The notes under the pieces: generated by a model | What the model was told of the DNA's origin: nothing | The model's database searches: none | Seen by the model: only the letters and a program-made list of their open reading frames with translations | Part shown: positions 12,313 to 24,742 of the stretch, piece by piece | Layout of the letters: each line of letters starts with the position of its first letter | Position numbering within the stretch: position 1 is the stretch's first letter | Position numbers and translations under genes: made by a program | Source of the DNA: Hypericum androsaemum | Lineage: Eukaryota > Streptophyta > Magnoliopsida > Malpighiales > Hypericaceae | DNA: 64,000 nt | Assembly: GCA_963995505.1 (NCBI GenBank) | Contig: OZ023185.1 | Location: 868,001 to 932,000 of the forward strand | Direction of reading: 5' to 3'

Positions 12313-12740
12313 TGTTGAGCTGTTGGTAAAAGGAGAGAGAATAGGGTGAGGAGGGGAAGTTAGTTAAAACTTCACATGTGAGCTGGTTCCACTCTTTTAG
12401 GAGTGTCCCACTTTCAAAATAAGATAAACCAGATTCAATGGATTATAACTTATTAGTTAATTACCCTCTAATATATAATCACACAAGCTCCTGATAAACC
12501 CATTCAAGGGAGGGTGGGTGGGTTTGAGCTGAAACCAAATTCCAATTTCCATAGATTTTGGCAAGTGGGTTCTGTTGGTTGCAAGCCAAGAACAAGGCTT
12601 TTGTCTTAAAAATTGAGTCTTTGGCTTGTTCCAAGCTCAAGTCCAAGCAAGTGGTGTTAAAGCTTATTGCTTTAGCAAAAGGGTGTGTGCATCTGTTTCT
12701 TTGGAGCTGGTTAGGAAAGGAGTTGTGTAGAAGCTGTGTT

Positions 12741-15305
12741 ATGTTGGGGATAGGATCCATGTCGTCTCCTAGCTCCAATTCAGCTAAGAAACCAAGAGAT
12801 TCTGATAAATTTCCGACAGGCCTTAGGGTCTTGGTCGTTGATGATGATCCTACTTGCCTTAAGATCTTGGAAAAGATGCTCAAGACTTGCTCTTATAACG
12901 GTACTCTCTAGGATTCCTTCCCAATTACCTTGTTCGTTTGTATGCTCTATCTTGGCTTTGGTTCCTTAATTGTATCAGCTGGTTTGGCATCTGTAAGTTT
13001 ATGGGATTTGAGCATTCTCCGGATTCGAGCTGGAGCTCGTGTATTTCGATTATGAACTATGACTTACTCGATCATCAAAAGCCGCTCTTGTAATTGTTAG
13101 TGTTGAGGTTTCTGACCTGTGATTTTTTAGTTTGCTTTGACTTTGTGGTCCAGTTTTCTGTGAGTAATTTGGTTGAGGTGTTTAATTGCGTTTGTGAATC
13201 TGCAGTTACGAAGTGCAGCAGAGCAGAGGAAGCGTTGTCTACGCTTCGGGAGCACAAAGATGGGTTTGATGTTGTAATAAGTGACGTTCACATGCCTGAC
13301 ATGGATGGATTTAAGCTGCTCGAGTGCATTGGTTTGGAGATGGATCTTCCGGTTATCAGTGAGTATCATGTTCGGTTATCTTTCTGATGGATCTGTGATG
13401 TTGATCTGAAGTCTAAAAATGTATTATCTTTTGGATGGATCGTGCAGTGATGTCTGCAGATGATGGAAGAAACGTTGTTATGGAGGGCATCACCCATGGC
13501 GCGTGCGATTACCTTATCAAACCTGTTCGGATGGAGGCATTGAAAAATATATGGCAGCACGTGGTTCGCAAGAATTTGAATGAGGGGAAGGACGTTGAAC
13601 AATGTGGAAGCGCGGAAGGAGGAGAAAAGCAGCTGCAGCCACCTGAAGAAGCAGATTACTCTTCCTCTGCAAATGAAAACAATTGGCAAAACTCGAAGAA
13701 ACGGAAGGATGATGAAGAAGATGCAGAGGAGAGGGATGATAATACAACGTTAAAGAAACCTCGTGTTGTTTGGTCAGTTGAGCTCCATCAACAATTCGTC
13801 GGAGCAGTAAACCAACTCGGGGTTGAAAGTATGTATCTCAACTCTATGTCCAATTCACCTTAATGTACTATGTTATTGACCTTTCTTTGTGAATGCAGAG
13901 GCCGTTCCCAAGAAAATTCTTGAGTTGATGAATGTTCCTGGTCTTACTAGAGAAAATGTTGCTAGCCACCTTCAGGTACTCTGAAAATATAAGGATTGCA
14001 TTGATACGAAAGATCAAGTATCGATTTATTCGAGGCTTAAATTTCACTTTCTATTGCTTTTTGTTCGACTATGATGCAGAAGTATCGCTTGTATCTTAGA
14101 AGATTAAGCGGGCAGAGCAACACTTTTATGAGCCAGCAAGAGGCAACATATGGGCCAATGTCATCTCTTAGTGGCCTAGATCTTCAAGCTCTTGCTGCAT
14201 CAGGTCAACTCCCTGCACAAAGTCTAGCCTCGCTCCAAGCGGCCGGACTAGGCCGATCGGCAGCAAATTCTAGAATACCGGTATCGCTTGTCGATCAGAG
14301 GAACCTCTTCAGCTTTGAAAATCCTAAAGTAAGATTTGGAGACAGTCAACAACATTTGAACAGCAGTAAGCAGATCAACTTGCTTCATGGAATCCCAACA
14401 AGCATGGATTCAAAGCAGCTTGCTAACTTTCATCACGCAGCACAGTCCCTCGGAGGCATGATGAATGTGTCGATCTCTGCACAAGGAGGTCAACGTGGTC
14501 CGATGTTGGTGCACATGTCTCAATCACGGTCTGCGGGACAAATGCTTAGTGAAGCTACCGGGAGCCATGCCTCAAGGCTTCCAAATTCAATGGGGCAACC
14601 AATTATTTGCAATACGGTCTCTGATGGCAGAGGAGCGTGTTATCCAGCTGCACAGTCGTCTCCCTCTATGTTGAATTTTCCGTTGAACGACTCGGTTGAG
14701 TTGCCAGGAAGTGGATTTCCTCTTGGAAGTCCACCTGCAATTTCCAGTCACACGTCTAAAGGGACATTCCAGGAGGAGGTTACCTCTAATATGAAAGGAG
14801 AAGGAGGCTTCAATACGACATATGACGTCTTCAGCGATCCACACCAGCAAAATCCTAACAATTGGGATTTTCAGAGTGCAGGCTTGAACTTCACTCCATC
14901 TTTGAAACCGATGTCCTTGCCGAGAAATGTTGACATCAGACCCACTTATGCAGCCAATCAACTGATGTCTGGAGTGATGAGGCAATTTAATCCCGTTGAG
15001 AATGCATCCTCGTCTTTGACTCCGCATATTGCGGGGCATCTTAACACGGGTTCATCTCATCATTCATTAAGAATCAAGTCAGAGAGTACAGTCTACCCTG
15101 AATCGATCGATCAGGAGGATCTCATGAATGCCCTCTTCAAACAGGTCTACGTCTATATATACGTTATTCAAAAAATTGTATATATGCATAAAACCGTGAT
15201 ACTAACATGGCCAAGATTTTGCTTGTGCAGCAGCCAATAGGGATCGGCCAGTCGGAAAACGATTTTGACTTGGAAGGTTTTCACATGGACAACATTCCCG
15301 TATAG
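12741..15305 (+). CDS. Type-B response regulator (ARR1/ARR2-like), 6 exons, 636 aa
   Basis: Exons 12741-12900, 13206-13358, 13448-13828, 13899-13975, 14080-15144 and 15231-15305; 1911 nt. This is a nuclear transcription factor that receives the phosphoryl group of the cytokinin His-Asp relay. The receiver domain spans about residues 28-145. Its acidic pair is D34/D35 ([18 protein letters not shown]), the phospho-acceptor is D80 ([16 protein letters not shown]) and the conserved lysine is K129 (DYLIKPVR). An acidic, Lys-rich linker ([15 protein letters not shown]) precedes the GARP/Myb-like DNA-binding domain at about 207-266 ([50 protein letters not shown]). The C-terminal half is Ser/Gln/Asn-rich and ends [13 protein letters not shown], the ARR1/ARR2-clade tail. 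M7 (12759) is an alternative start. The last intron ends with a NAGNAG acceptor. Exon phases are 1,1,1,0,0. Confidence 0.95.
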
Positions 15306-15533
15306 ATGTGCTCAGATGGAGGCTTTCACATTGCAGATTCTGATGTACATAGTAGCTTCTGCAGACAAGTTTAGACGAATCCTTCTGCAAGAACCGGATG
15401 ACACCCGAAGTCAGCGCTTCTCTTAAGGGCATGATTGTTTGATTTCAGTTAGCTGCATTTTTGTTCTCGTGAATACCAGGTTTTGCTGCTTTAGTTTTGG
15501 ATATAGTTGCAGGGCAATGCAACTTTTCCGATG

Positions 15534-15539
15534 AATAAA
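15534..15539 (+). terminator. Poly(A) signal AATAAA of the ARR gene (candidate)
   Basis: A canonical AATAAA lies 229 bases after the stop codon, a normal 3' UTR length. Plant poly(A) signals are loose, so the actual cleavage site is inferred only. Confidence 0.4.
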
Positions 15540-16245
15540 ACCGGACGGAACATGTCTGTCCGGACCTCGTAATATAGCGATGCATGATGTGCAAAGGCAC
15601 GGATGCGAAATTTTGGATGCACTTTGTTGGGATATTTGTTATGAAGCAACTGATTTTAGATGCTTTTGAAGGTGTTCTTTGGTCATGGAAACAGCTTCTT
15701 GGACATCTGCAGAATCATAGCAGTTTTTTTTTCTAACTATAATAACTAGTCAAGTTGGAATTTCCCTTTTTTTCCATTCTGTGGTTGATTTATTGTGCGA
15801 TGGACCAACCTAGCATGTACATATTCCATATGCCATTGAATTCTTCTGTTGGCTGAGCACGATAATACTCGATTCTGTCAACTAGATCCGAACTACCGTC
15901 ATTATATTCATGTTCTTATACAACCCGAACGGCTGGTCGTATGTTGTAATGACGGTGTTGCAAAGAGACGGTTCGGATCCTAATATCTAATTACTCTTTT
16001 AAACGAACTAATTCCCGAACCTTGTGAAGCTGTTGCTGATGTGCGAAGATCCTGCGATGAAGAGATACCAGCAAATATAGAGAAAAAGCAACTGCATTTT
16101 TGTACTATGAAAATGATCAAAAGGGCCTATGAGTTAGATCCAATTGTACAAGGATACAGTTCAATAGCTGTCACATATGTATACATAAGACACTGAAAGA
16201 ATGGAATGAATCAGAGCTGCGAAAACTCGAGACATCATCCGGTAA

Positions 16246-18669
16246 CTACAGCTTCATGAGCATGGATAGCACAAATGCAGCAGCGAGGAGTGGCAGCAAC
16301 GTGATCGCTTCCTTTCTGTGGCTCGCGCCTGTAGGCAATATCGAAGGAAGGGCGCACTCTTCTCCGTTGAAGTACACTTTGGTAGGAAACCCGTCTCCGG
16401 CAGCCACTTTGATTCCAGGCGTCAACTTCTTAGTAAATGAGATTACAGACTGTTGCTTTCCAGGTACCCTATAATCCTTTGCCGGGTTCGCTCCATCAGC
16501 CTCAGCTACGAGATAATTCAACCCGGGAAGCCCCTGCATTATAATTGTGTTGTTAACACCATCCACTTTACTTCCATTGAAGGAGTACACTCGGTCAAAG
16601 CCAGCAGCTGCTTTGTCTAACTCCACTGCAGTAAACCAGTCAACAAATGAGGTCTCGTCCCAGTTGAATAAGGTGATCCTTGCGCTCCATCCTTTACTAT
16701 AATCTGTATAAACATGCCAGTTGATACTGACACCGCAGTTATCTCCACAAGGCATCGGGTTTGGCACCGTCAGGTGCTTAATACTAGCCCAAGCTCGAGT
16801 CAGGGCCGTCCTATTCTCAAAAGGAATAAGTTGGGCTTGTGGTGGAAGCAGCAGCGCCGGAGCAGTAGCACTACAAGTGCGAGCTGTGTTACTAGGGCAA
16901 CCGCATGCACAACTACCACATGGGATGACAGAATCATTGTAGTAAGCCGAGAAGGAGACACAACATCTGGGGCTTACTCCCTTGGGATGGGTTATATTGC
17001 AGACAACCTGAAAGCTCGCAACGGCAGTACTATTCACTGATAATCCCGAGGAATCGGGGAACTCACTTGGGCTAACCCTTATGGGAGGTGCACATTGGTA
17101 ATCAGGGTTAAGGGTGCCATTAATCTTCCAATTTTGTGGTGGTGTAAGAACAGACCTGTTCAGATCTGGAGGCATCTTATAAACCTGAAGCTGGAAAACA
17201 GAAGTCGACTTGCTAGGATCCATGGTAGGAGGCAAAATAGTCCCATTCCTGCAGCATGAAGGCTTCAACCCGAGCGTCGTGTCATTATACATATTGGGAG
17301 GCAGGTCAATTATCGTCGGCTTCCTCTCGCAACTCAACACACTGGAAAAGTCCACGGAAGCATAGTATGTACCTTGGTCACCAAAGATGCATTCCGACGA
17401 ATCAACAACATTCGGATACGCCCCTTTCATGGTGTAAATGAACTCACCCCTCATCCACTCCCAACTCAGTTTCCAGTTATCAAGACGGCCAAGAGGGTTA
17501 TGGTTCGCAATCGTAACCTGCGCCAAATAGTTAGACTCATATGTCCTGATAACATCATACATGATGGTGAGATCCCCAGTTTGGCGAGGCAGGAACTCGT
17601 CCACCACTTTGACGTTCGATTTAGCTGCCGTATCTTCGGTGCAACAAACATACATGGTGTCACCTGCCAAACAGAAACGCAAAAACCAATATCATCAGTA
17701 CTAACTACAAACAAAAGCTCCTCTTAGATCCTAAACCAACCAAGCAAATCCTAACCTGCACCAGGACACAAACAACTCATAAACACAAGGGCCTAAAACA
17801 CAAAAGCAACGGAATCTGCAACTCAAGCACTAAACTTTTCCACATTATTCTTTTGCTCAAAACAACTCGTAATCAAGACACGAATTAGGAGACTAATCAG
17901 AGTTCGAGCCAAGTCCGACCACAAATTGCGGTAAAGCTCCCTCTGCCGAGCTGTATACCTGCGATCCGGGTTCGAGTCCTCTATTTCAGCTAGATTTCCC
18001 GATCACCACTTTTCGACTACGTAACAAAAAAAGCAAGCATCTTTGAACAGTTCAAGATCAACCACGAGATGGGTCCCAATCAGATCCACTTCAAAACAAA
18101 AAAGATTACAACTTGAAAACAGAAAGTGACCAAGTACCTTCAGTAGTAGGCGTTGGACAGTTGAACCCATCATTGGCGAGGGAGATATTACTGGGCCAGG
18201 GCACCTTAGTCAACGCGACCCCAAACTGGGTGCCGACCAAGTCAACCTCGACGGATGTCTGGGTTTCATCGCCGGCGGTCTCGATGGCGGTCTTCAGATC
18301 GGTGGCCGGGTACCCGGCGAACACCGTCCCGTTCCCGACGGCGGCGGGGAGGCCGGTCCCGTCGGCGAGGACGGCGTTAGAGGCGGAGACCAGGTACTCG
18401 TCGTGCTCGAATCCGACGAAGACCTGCCAGGACTTCAACCCGGTCCGACCGTGGTTCGAAACCCGAAGGGTCGAGGTGAACCGGTAGGGCTGGTTGGTGG
18501 GGTCGGTGGGAGTGATCTTGGTCCCGCCGGTGTAGGCGTAGGACAAGAACACTCCATTGCAGGTGCTCGACGCCGGCGCCGGAGCGGCGGGCGTTTGCGC
18601 GGCGGCCGGAGTGAGGAAAACGGCGGTAGTAACGACAAGAAGGAGACAAAGGAGAGGAGTCGGTGGCAT
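16246..18669 (-). CDS. COBRA-like protein, COBL7-type, GPI-anchored, 2 exons, 649 aa
   Basis: Exons 18669-18138 and 17663-16246 (GT-AG intron of 474 nt, phase 1). The product starts with a signal peptide (residues 1-24, hydrophobic core [14 protein letters not shown], then Ala/Pro-rich). Next comes the roughly 150-residue N-terminal extension typical of the COBL7-11 group. The COBRA domain follows ([40 protein letters not shown]). The conserved CCVS motif is at residues 411-414 ([12 protein letters not shown]), followed by a Cys-rich stretch. Several N-glycosylation sequons are present. The protein ends in a hydrophobic tail ([17 protein letters not shown]) that fits a GPI-attachment signal. 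COBRA-like proteins sit at the outer plasma membrane and wall and affect cellulose orientation; for the COBL7 group the exact role is less clear. Length matches the long-form COBLs. Confidence 0.94.
17969..17979 (+). other. Isolated Pol III B-box sequence inside the COBL intron
   Basis: ggttcgagtcc is an exact match to the tRNA B-box consensus, antisense to the COBL gene. I see no matching A box at the right distance and no cloverleaf, so this is at most a SINE remnant or chance. Confidence 0.2.
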
Positions 18670-21600
18670 GTTGGTCTTTTGGGTCCCAACTCGTCGTCGT
18701 ATCTTGTCCTAAAGAATAGATGTGGCTTTAAGTTTGGGGAGTGTGTATAAAATTTTGAATTCGGGAGAAAGATGGAAGCAAATTGGTAGAGTAGAAGGAA
18801 GGAAAGGGAAATCAAAATACGCGGTTTAGTGAGAGGATTACAGCTAAGCAAACTGTGTTTTCTGGGTTTCGTGTTTCCTTCTCTTCTCTTGTCTGTGTGG
18901 GAGGGATCTTTTTTCCCCTTTGTAATGAGATGCTGTTGCTATCTTATTTATGTATTTTAAACGGAAGAAGACAATGATGGATGAAGGAGTCTAGTTTGAT
19001 CGCTTTAAGACTAATTCTGATTCAATGACGGTATAATTTTTTTATGGCGACGAGTGTATTAAAGTAATGGAGGGAACTTGGACAACATCACAACATATCA
19101 TACTTCGTTTTTTAGGGGTTAGTGGGTCAATTTTCATCATTTACAAAAATGACAAAACTTTGTTTGAGAGATAAACAAAATTTTCGGGGTTTAGGCAAAA
19201 TCGCCTAAAATTTATTTACCAAAAAAAGTAGTGGACATGACGTGTTACGTGAACTTCATAACGACATCGTATTTGGATTCGGAGTACCTTTTGGCTCCGG
19301 GAGGGTCCGGAGCCTCTAAGTGAAGAAAAATGTGTAACCACAAAATTTAAAAAAGTCATTTTTAAACTACATGATCACAACCCAAAAAATGTGCAACCAC
19401 AAAGACCAAATTTAAACTTTTTCCTTTATTTTAAATGGAAGACAAGGGTGGAGTTTAGTTTTGGTCGCTTTAAACACATTGTCACGATTAATATATATCC
19501 AAAATACGATAAAATTAATTTAATAATATTTTAATGTGAAAATTCAATTAGTATTGTACGTGTTGTAAAAACTAAAAAGCTACTCTACTTAAGATAGAGG
19601 ATTCGGATTTGCTAATTAAATGGGATAGTGGTGTTGTTTTGTATTCTCTTTTTCAAAATACAAAAAGGGGTTCTGTGTCATATTTTTAAGGTGTAAAAAA
19701 ATTATTCTTAAATTTTTAAGAATTCAACCTCGAAATCTCCAAATTAAATTGGAATAATATATTCATTAATTGATCTGAATAATTATTTTTTCAGATTAAA
19801 TACGTTGCTAATGTAAAAGGTTTTTTTCTCTTTATCCAAGGCGAGGGGGGGTATTGTTATTTCCGTTGTGGGAAATCGGCAACGGGTGGGTGGGTCACTC
19901 TCTCTCTCTCCTCGCCTATTCGAATTTCCCGAGTGGGAAACGCTAGAGTTGATGTGGACGCGAACTGTGTTTTGCTTCGCGGGGCTTTTGGTTGGGTACG
20001 CTCGCCCCTACGATGGCCCGGTGGGTAACCAGTCACAGGCCGCCTCCTGTTTGGGGGCGTGATCTGCGGTGACTCGACGCTAAGTTGGAATGAAGTGGGT
20101 TCCAGTGCCAATTTTGTTTCTTAGGTATACTAATAATAAACTAACAATTAGCTAAACAACTACTAACAAAATTATTTCGGGTAGATTTCGAGTTGAAATC
20201 TTTAAATTGTTCGATCGAGCAGGTATACGGTATACCACATTTAAGATACAGCATCATTTGAAAAGGCTAATATAAAATGAAAATTGAAACTATATAGATA
20301 TATGATTTTAAGAATATGGCGCATCTGGGTCCCACGCTGTGACGCGCCGCCGTTGGTTCGGGGAAAGGTTGAATCTGAGTAGGTTAGGCCGCAGATTATA
20401 TAGTTCAAGGAATTATTCCGGTCCAACGTCCGTATTATAATAGTAACACGCTTAAATGTCGAGGACACGTTCTTTGTCCTCAAATTATTTTTTAAGTGCT
20501 TCTTTCTTTGAGTCTTTGTCCTCTATTTGGACCCAATAAAACAAGACTGTTTCAATCAATCTCAAACCATTTTTCTTATTTTTCCTCGTATGTTGTTATA
20601 TCACCCCGTATCATGGACTAGTTATTAAAAAATCGATATTTGAGCCGATTAAAATTTTTGAATGGTAACTTTTGTTTTTTTTGTTTGGTAGAAATGATAG
20701 AGTCATGCTCCTATATAAATACGAATAATAATCCAAAAAACATCAGACATACCCGCTAACTGAAATCATGAGAAAGGCGACTAGTAACTCTACTAGCCTC
20801 AATCACGATCATGATAACTTTTTGTTTAAATTAGAATAACTTTGATTCATCCGAGATAAAAGAGAGGCGCAAAATACGGAAGTATAATATCACCAACTGG
20901 GCCCCGGCCCACCCGAATCTCCACTGCTTTTTGAAAATGGGCTCCATATTGAATGTAGAGATGGGCCCAAATATTTTCAGATTAAGGCTGGCCCATAGAC
21001 TATAGGATAAAGGTCGTCCATTCTCTTGCTTGGCTCGTTTGATTCCCTTTTCCGGCCCAGGAGAGCCCGGTTGAGGTGGCTTAAAGTTGGTCCATATATC
21101 ATGACTCTAGTATTATTCAATCCTATTTAAATAGCAGTTTTTTAATTATTCTTTTTTTCATCAGTAAAAGTTAAATAAAAAATATCCTTAAAGAGACCCT
21201 TTGAATCAACTATTTATCATGTTATATTGTTGTACCATTTTTTTTGTCTTCTTCACCATGTAATAATCATCCAAAGAAAGAAGTCAAAGAGTACTTGACA
21301 CAACAGCACTAGACGTATCATGATTTGATGAAGATTCTTGATTCAAATTCTAACAAAGTATAATTAAGTGTAAAAATTTATCTTTTACCAAAAAAATCAT
21401 CCAAAGAAGTTTGATCCCAATAGAAAGTAAAACATGTCGGTATCGCCTCATTTTTAGAAACCTTTGGCCTCCCTTTTCTTATAAGTCAATGTGAACATTT
21501 TATCTATTTATCTATCTACTACCTTTATATTTTATTTTTATATCTTTCTATAGTGCACCATAAAAATTAATGTATGGTCCAGCTTTCATAGATAAAGAAG

Positions 21601-21991
21601 GGACAACAAACAACCACTATAAATATGTGAGAGAATTTTTCTAACTTATTAAAAAAAATTGACCATTATAAATACAACAGTATTAAATATATTAAATATT
21701 TGGTAAGAGAACTTTCATAATTTTCAAAGATTTTACTCATAAGTGTCCGTATAAAACTATACACCAAAAAAAAGAAGGGACACTATATTCATTCCTCCAA
21801 GTCACATTAATAACTCTCACTCACTCCCTACCTCTCCACTCTCTCTATAGCCATAGCTACACTCACTTACTCACTCAACCACTTCCTCCTCATCCTCCAC
21901 TCCTCTAGAATTCAAAGAAACCCATCTTGGAAAATAAAACTTTGGTATATACACATACATAAAAATAACAATTACACCCACAAATATCATC
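18670..21991. other. Intergenic between COBL and the proline-rich gene; no gene seen
   Basis: It contains the presumed 5' leader and promoter of the COBL gene (18670-18950, CT/GA-rich). A GC-rich patch lies at 19870-20060 with open frames on both strands but no recognisable domain. A cluster of GGCCCA/TGGGCC motifs lies at 20895-21075. The remainder is AT-rich. Confidence 0.4.
20895..21075. promoter_or_regulatory. Cluster of GGCCCA / TGGGC(C/T) motifs (site II-like)
   Basis: At least five GGCCC(A/G) or TGGGC motifs occur in 180 bases (gggccccggcccaccc, aatgggctcc, gatgggccc, ctggcccat, ccggcccagg). In plants such clusters (site II elements bound by TCP factors) typify promoters of growth and housekeeping genes. 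The nearest start codon on either strand is about 0.9 kb away (21992, plus) or over 2 kb (18669, minus), so the target is unclear. Confidence 0.3.
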
Positions 21992-22534
21992 ATGAGATTG
22001 CAATATTCTTCCCAAGCAATAGCCCTCATCTTCCTCATGATCACCACAATCTCAATTATACCCTTTGGAAATGCTGCAATTTCCAAGAGTACCATGCCAA
22101 AGCCAAGAAAATTGTACCAAATAGCTTGCACAATGTGCTCCACTTGTTGCAGCAGTCCGGTGCCATCTCCTCCGCCGCCTTCTCCTCCGCCTCCGTCAAC
22201 CAAATCCGGCTGCCCTCCGCCACCAACCTCCTCGGGTGGCGGAGGAGGAGGAGGAGGGTCTTACTACTACTCCCCTCCACCACCTTCCAGTGGCTACAAC
22301 TACTACCCTCCACCACCTTACAAGGGTAGTGGTGGTAATTATTACTACCCTCCTCCAAGTAATTATGGCAACTTCCCTGGCCCTCCCCCTCCAAACCCAA
22401 TTGTGCCCTACTTCCCATTTTACTCTCATAGCCCTCCACCACATTTAAACTCCAACTCTGCCTCTCCCAAGTCGCCATTTCTTGGCCTCGTCGTCACCTT
22501 GTTTCTTGGCTTATCTTATTATAATTTGTTTTGA
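21992..22534 (+). CDS. Small proline-rich, extensin-like secreted protein, single exon, 180 aa
   Basis: An N-terminal signal peptide (about residues 1-28, core IALIFLMITTISIIPF) is followed by a short basic segment and a Cys cluster (IACTMCSTCCSSPVP). Then come extensin-type Ser-(Pro)4 motifs (SPPPPSPPPPS, YYYSPPPPSSGYNYYPPPP), a Gly run of eight residues and Tyr-rich spacers. The last 18 residues are hydrophobic (FLGLVVTLFLGLSYYNLF), consistent with a GPI signal or a membrane anchor. SPPPP blocks are hydroxylated and arabinosylated in plant walls, and the Tyr motifs allow cross-linking. The product resembles short Cys/Pro-rich hydroxyproline-rich glycoproteins of dicots, but I cannot assign a named orthologue. 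Four bases (catc) precede the start codon after an AT-rich leader. The antisense open frame over this locus is its shadow. Confidence 0.82.
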   Translation: MRLQYSSQAIALIFLMITTISIIPFGNAAISKSTMPKPRKLYQIACTMCSTCCSSPVPSPPPPSPPPPSTKSGCPPPPTSSGGGGGGGGSYYYSPPPPSSGYNYYPPPPYKGSGGNYYYPPPSNYGNFPGPPPPNPIVPYFPFYSHSPPPHLNSNSASPKSPFLGLVVTLFLGLSYYNLF

Positions 22535-24742
22535 TTTTTATATTACATGGTTTAACTAATTTAGTTCTGACCATGGTAGAGATAGGGTCACAAGAATAAT
22601 GCAGCTGCCAAGCGAAAATCGTCAGATCTAAAGGGGATGATGAGATGAGGTTTTGATGATCATCCAAAGTAGAGAGAAGAATTACAGAAAAGGACCAGAA
22701 TTTTTAATGCTTCATGGTCGAGTTTCGTCGCATTGTTCGAGGGGTCTGGAGTCACAGGAAGCAGCTGTGATTGAGAAGTACATCGTTTCTCAATCTATCT
22801 CCTTTCCTTTAGTCATTTTGATTTCGCTAGGAGTAGCTATATATGTGTTATAATTTATTCACAATTTGTAACGGATACTCTTGCCGGTTACTCTTTTTTT
22901 CTAATTGACAAATGTTTATCATACATTTTTGTCAATAATAAATTATGCTCACCATGTGGAGGATCGAATTCTATTAATTAGGCACTTCGAACTTTGAATA
23001 AAATTGAGCTACGTCAAGTGATTGTCTGGGCTTTCTGAAGTGAAATTAGCTCGCGCTCAATTTTGGAGGAATCAAAGTTATTTTAAGTATTAAGAAATTC
23101 AGATTCCATTTTACGAGTTTTAAGTCATACAATGAAAAAAGATACATGAGTCGTCATAACTCGTCTCACTATCACATATAATAAATTTGTTTTTTTCTAA
23201 TTTCATCAATCTACAATGAACATTAACAGTTCAGAAGATTATCTCAAGGTGACGTAATCATGATAATACAAAATCTACGAGAGGTAGCAACTAACTCTAG
23301 GAGTTATCTAGTAGCAATATTATTAAATAGCTTTGTTTCTCTTTTGTATTTCCTTTCTCTTATTTTAATATAGTGCATTTACCTACCCCCAAAAAATCTC
23401 AAGTGGACTGAATAACAGTGAATCAACATAAAAAAAATCTCCTCCTTTTTCAGAATATATATAAACCTTCAACGTGAAAAAGTAAAAGAAAGGCAACATT
23501 TTCCGATCATCAGACCCACCACCAACCCAATTCGTCCACGCTAATCAATCAAAAGTTTCCACTTAGTAGGCACCTTGTTGGCCTTTTATTCCATCCCTGT
23601 GCCTAAAGTAGTTTCCTATTTCCATGTGATTTAAAGTGTCCTTTTTTATGTAGGGCATCCCTCTTTTTCCCATCCTTTTTTTTAATATTCTAATCTTCTA
23701 GAGATTAATCGAGGATTGAGTGTCACGTTTCGATTCTTCGGAGGTCTGAGCTCTACGAAACACGAAAGAAATGTAGTTCATGTCCAGAGTTTGAACCATG
23801 ATCCTTGATACCATCTGCATTGCATTGGAATCTATATAAGTTGCAAGTGGCCCTGGACCCTGGTTGGAGGTGTGGGGATGAGGTTGTACCCTTGTGTGGT
23901 GTGGGGATGAGGTTGTACCCTTGTATCATTTTTCCCTTCTTATGTAGGAGACAAAATTTATAGGGACAATGAGCTGGAGATCACTTGAATTGTAGGGTCG
24001 TAGACGAAGACAAGCTAGGCAAAGGCATCTCTTAATAAAATGAAATGAATGGAGACGCTCCAATTTGCAATCGTGTAACGTGGATCTCTTGAATTCCTAC
24101 CTCTCATGTGATCTTGTCTTCAAAGGAATTACGACAAAAAAAAAACCCAGTGAAGCGACTATTGGCGTTATTTCATGTTATAATATTTTTGCTAATAAAT
24201 GGGTGCCGACCGTTTTCCACAACAACAAAAATCACACTTCGTTCCATACTCGAAACAAAGGAAATCGTGTTGTTGATTTCTTTCTCCGAGTTCTCCTATA
24301 ACAAACAATAGCTTATAGGTCTAGAACGAGTTTGAAATCAAATCGGCTCATATCCTGGACCCACATGCAGATTCGGGAGAGATTTTCTTTACCAAACCAC
24401 CGTCGATCAGATACGTATCAGGCCTTTTGAATTAGTGTATGAGCTGGAGAATCTATGAACATGTCCAAATGCCTAAACCAACTGGACAACAAATAAATCA
24501 CCATGTTATAGCAGATCAAAAGACCTTTCTAAAACCAACCTTTCCTCTACCGACATTCCGGAAAATGAATAAGCGTCGGAAAATTTCATTAATTGAATTT
24601 AAATGTGAATTTAAATGATCAAATCCTTCATTCTCTGAAATTGCCTGTGGTTCAAATAGAAAAAAAAAATCAATCGTTTTGAATTGCCTAAAGGCCAGGC
24701 TCATAGTTGTGGGGCCAATGTACATGTTAGGGGCAATGGGTT
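22535..24742. other. Intergenic, no gene seen
   Basis: Two short open frames (22653-22853, 24065-24311) lack any family signal. A 27-base unit (gtgtggggatgaggttgtac followed by ccttgt) is tandemly duplicated at about 23872-23925. The right edge should contain the MET1 3' UTR. Confidence 0.4.

Noticed and set aside
14587..15039. Minus-strand frame of 150 codons
   Set aside because: Shadow of the type-B ARR C-terminal exon.
17940..17990. Possible tRNA gene in the COBL intron
   Set aside because: Only the B box matches; no A box at proper spacing and no cloverleaf or acceptor stem.
18403..18851. Open frames on both strands at the COBL 5' end
   Set aside because: Shadows of the GC-rich first COBL exon and its leader; the COBL frame has signal peptide and family match.
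22056..22478. Minus-strand frame opposite the proline-rich gene
   Set aside because: Shadow produced by the repetitive CCT/CCA codons of the plus-strand gene.
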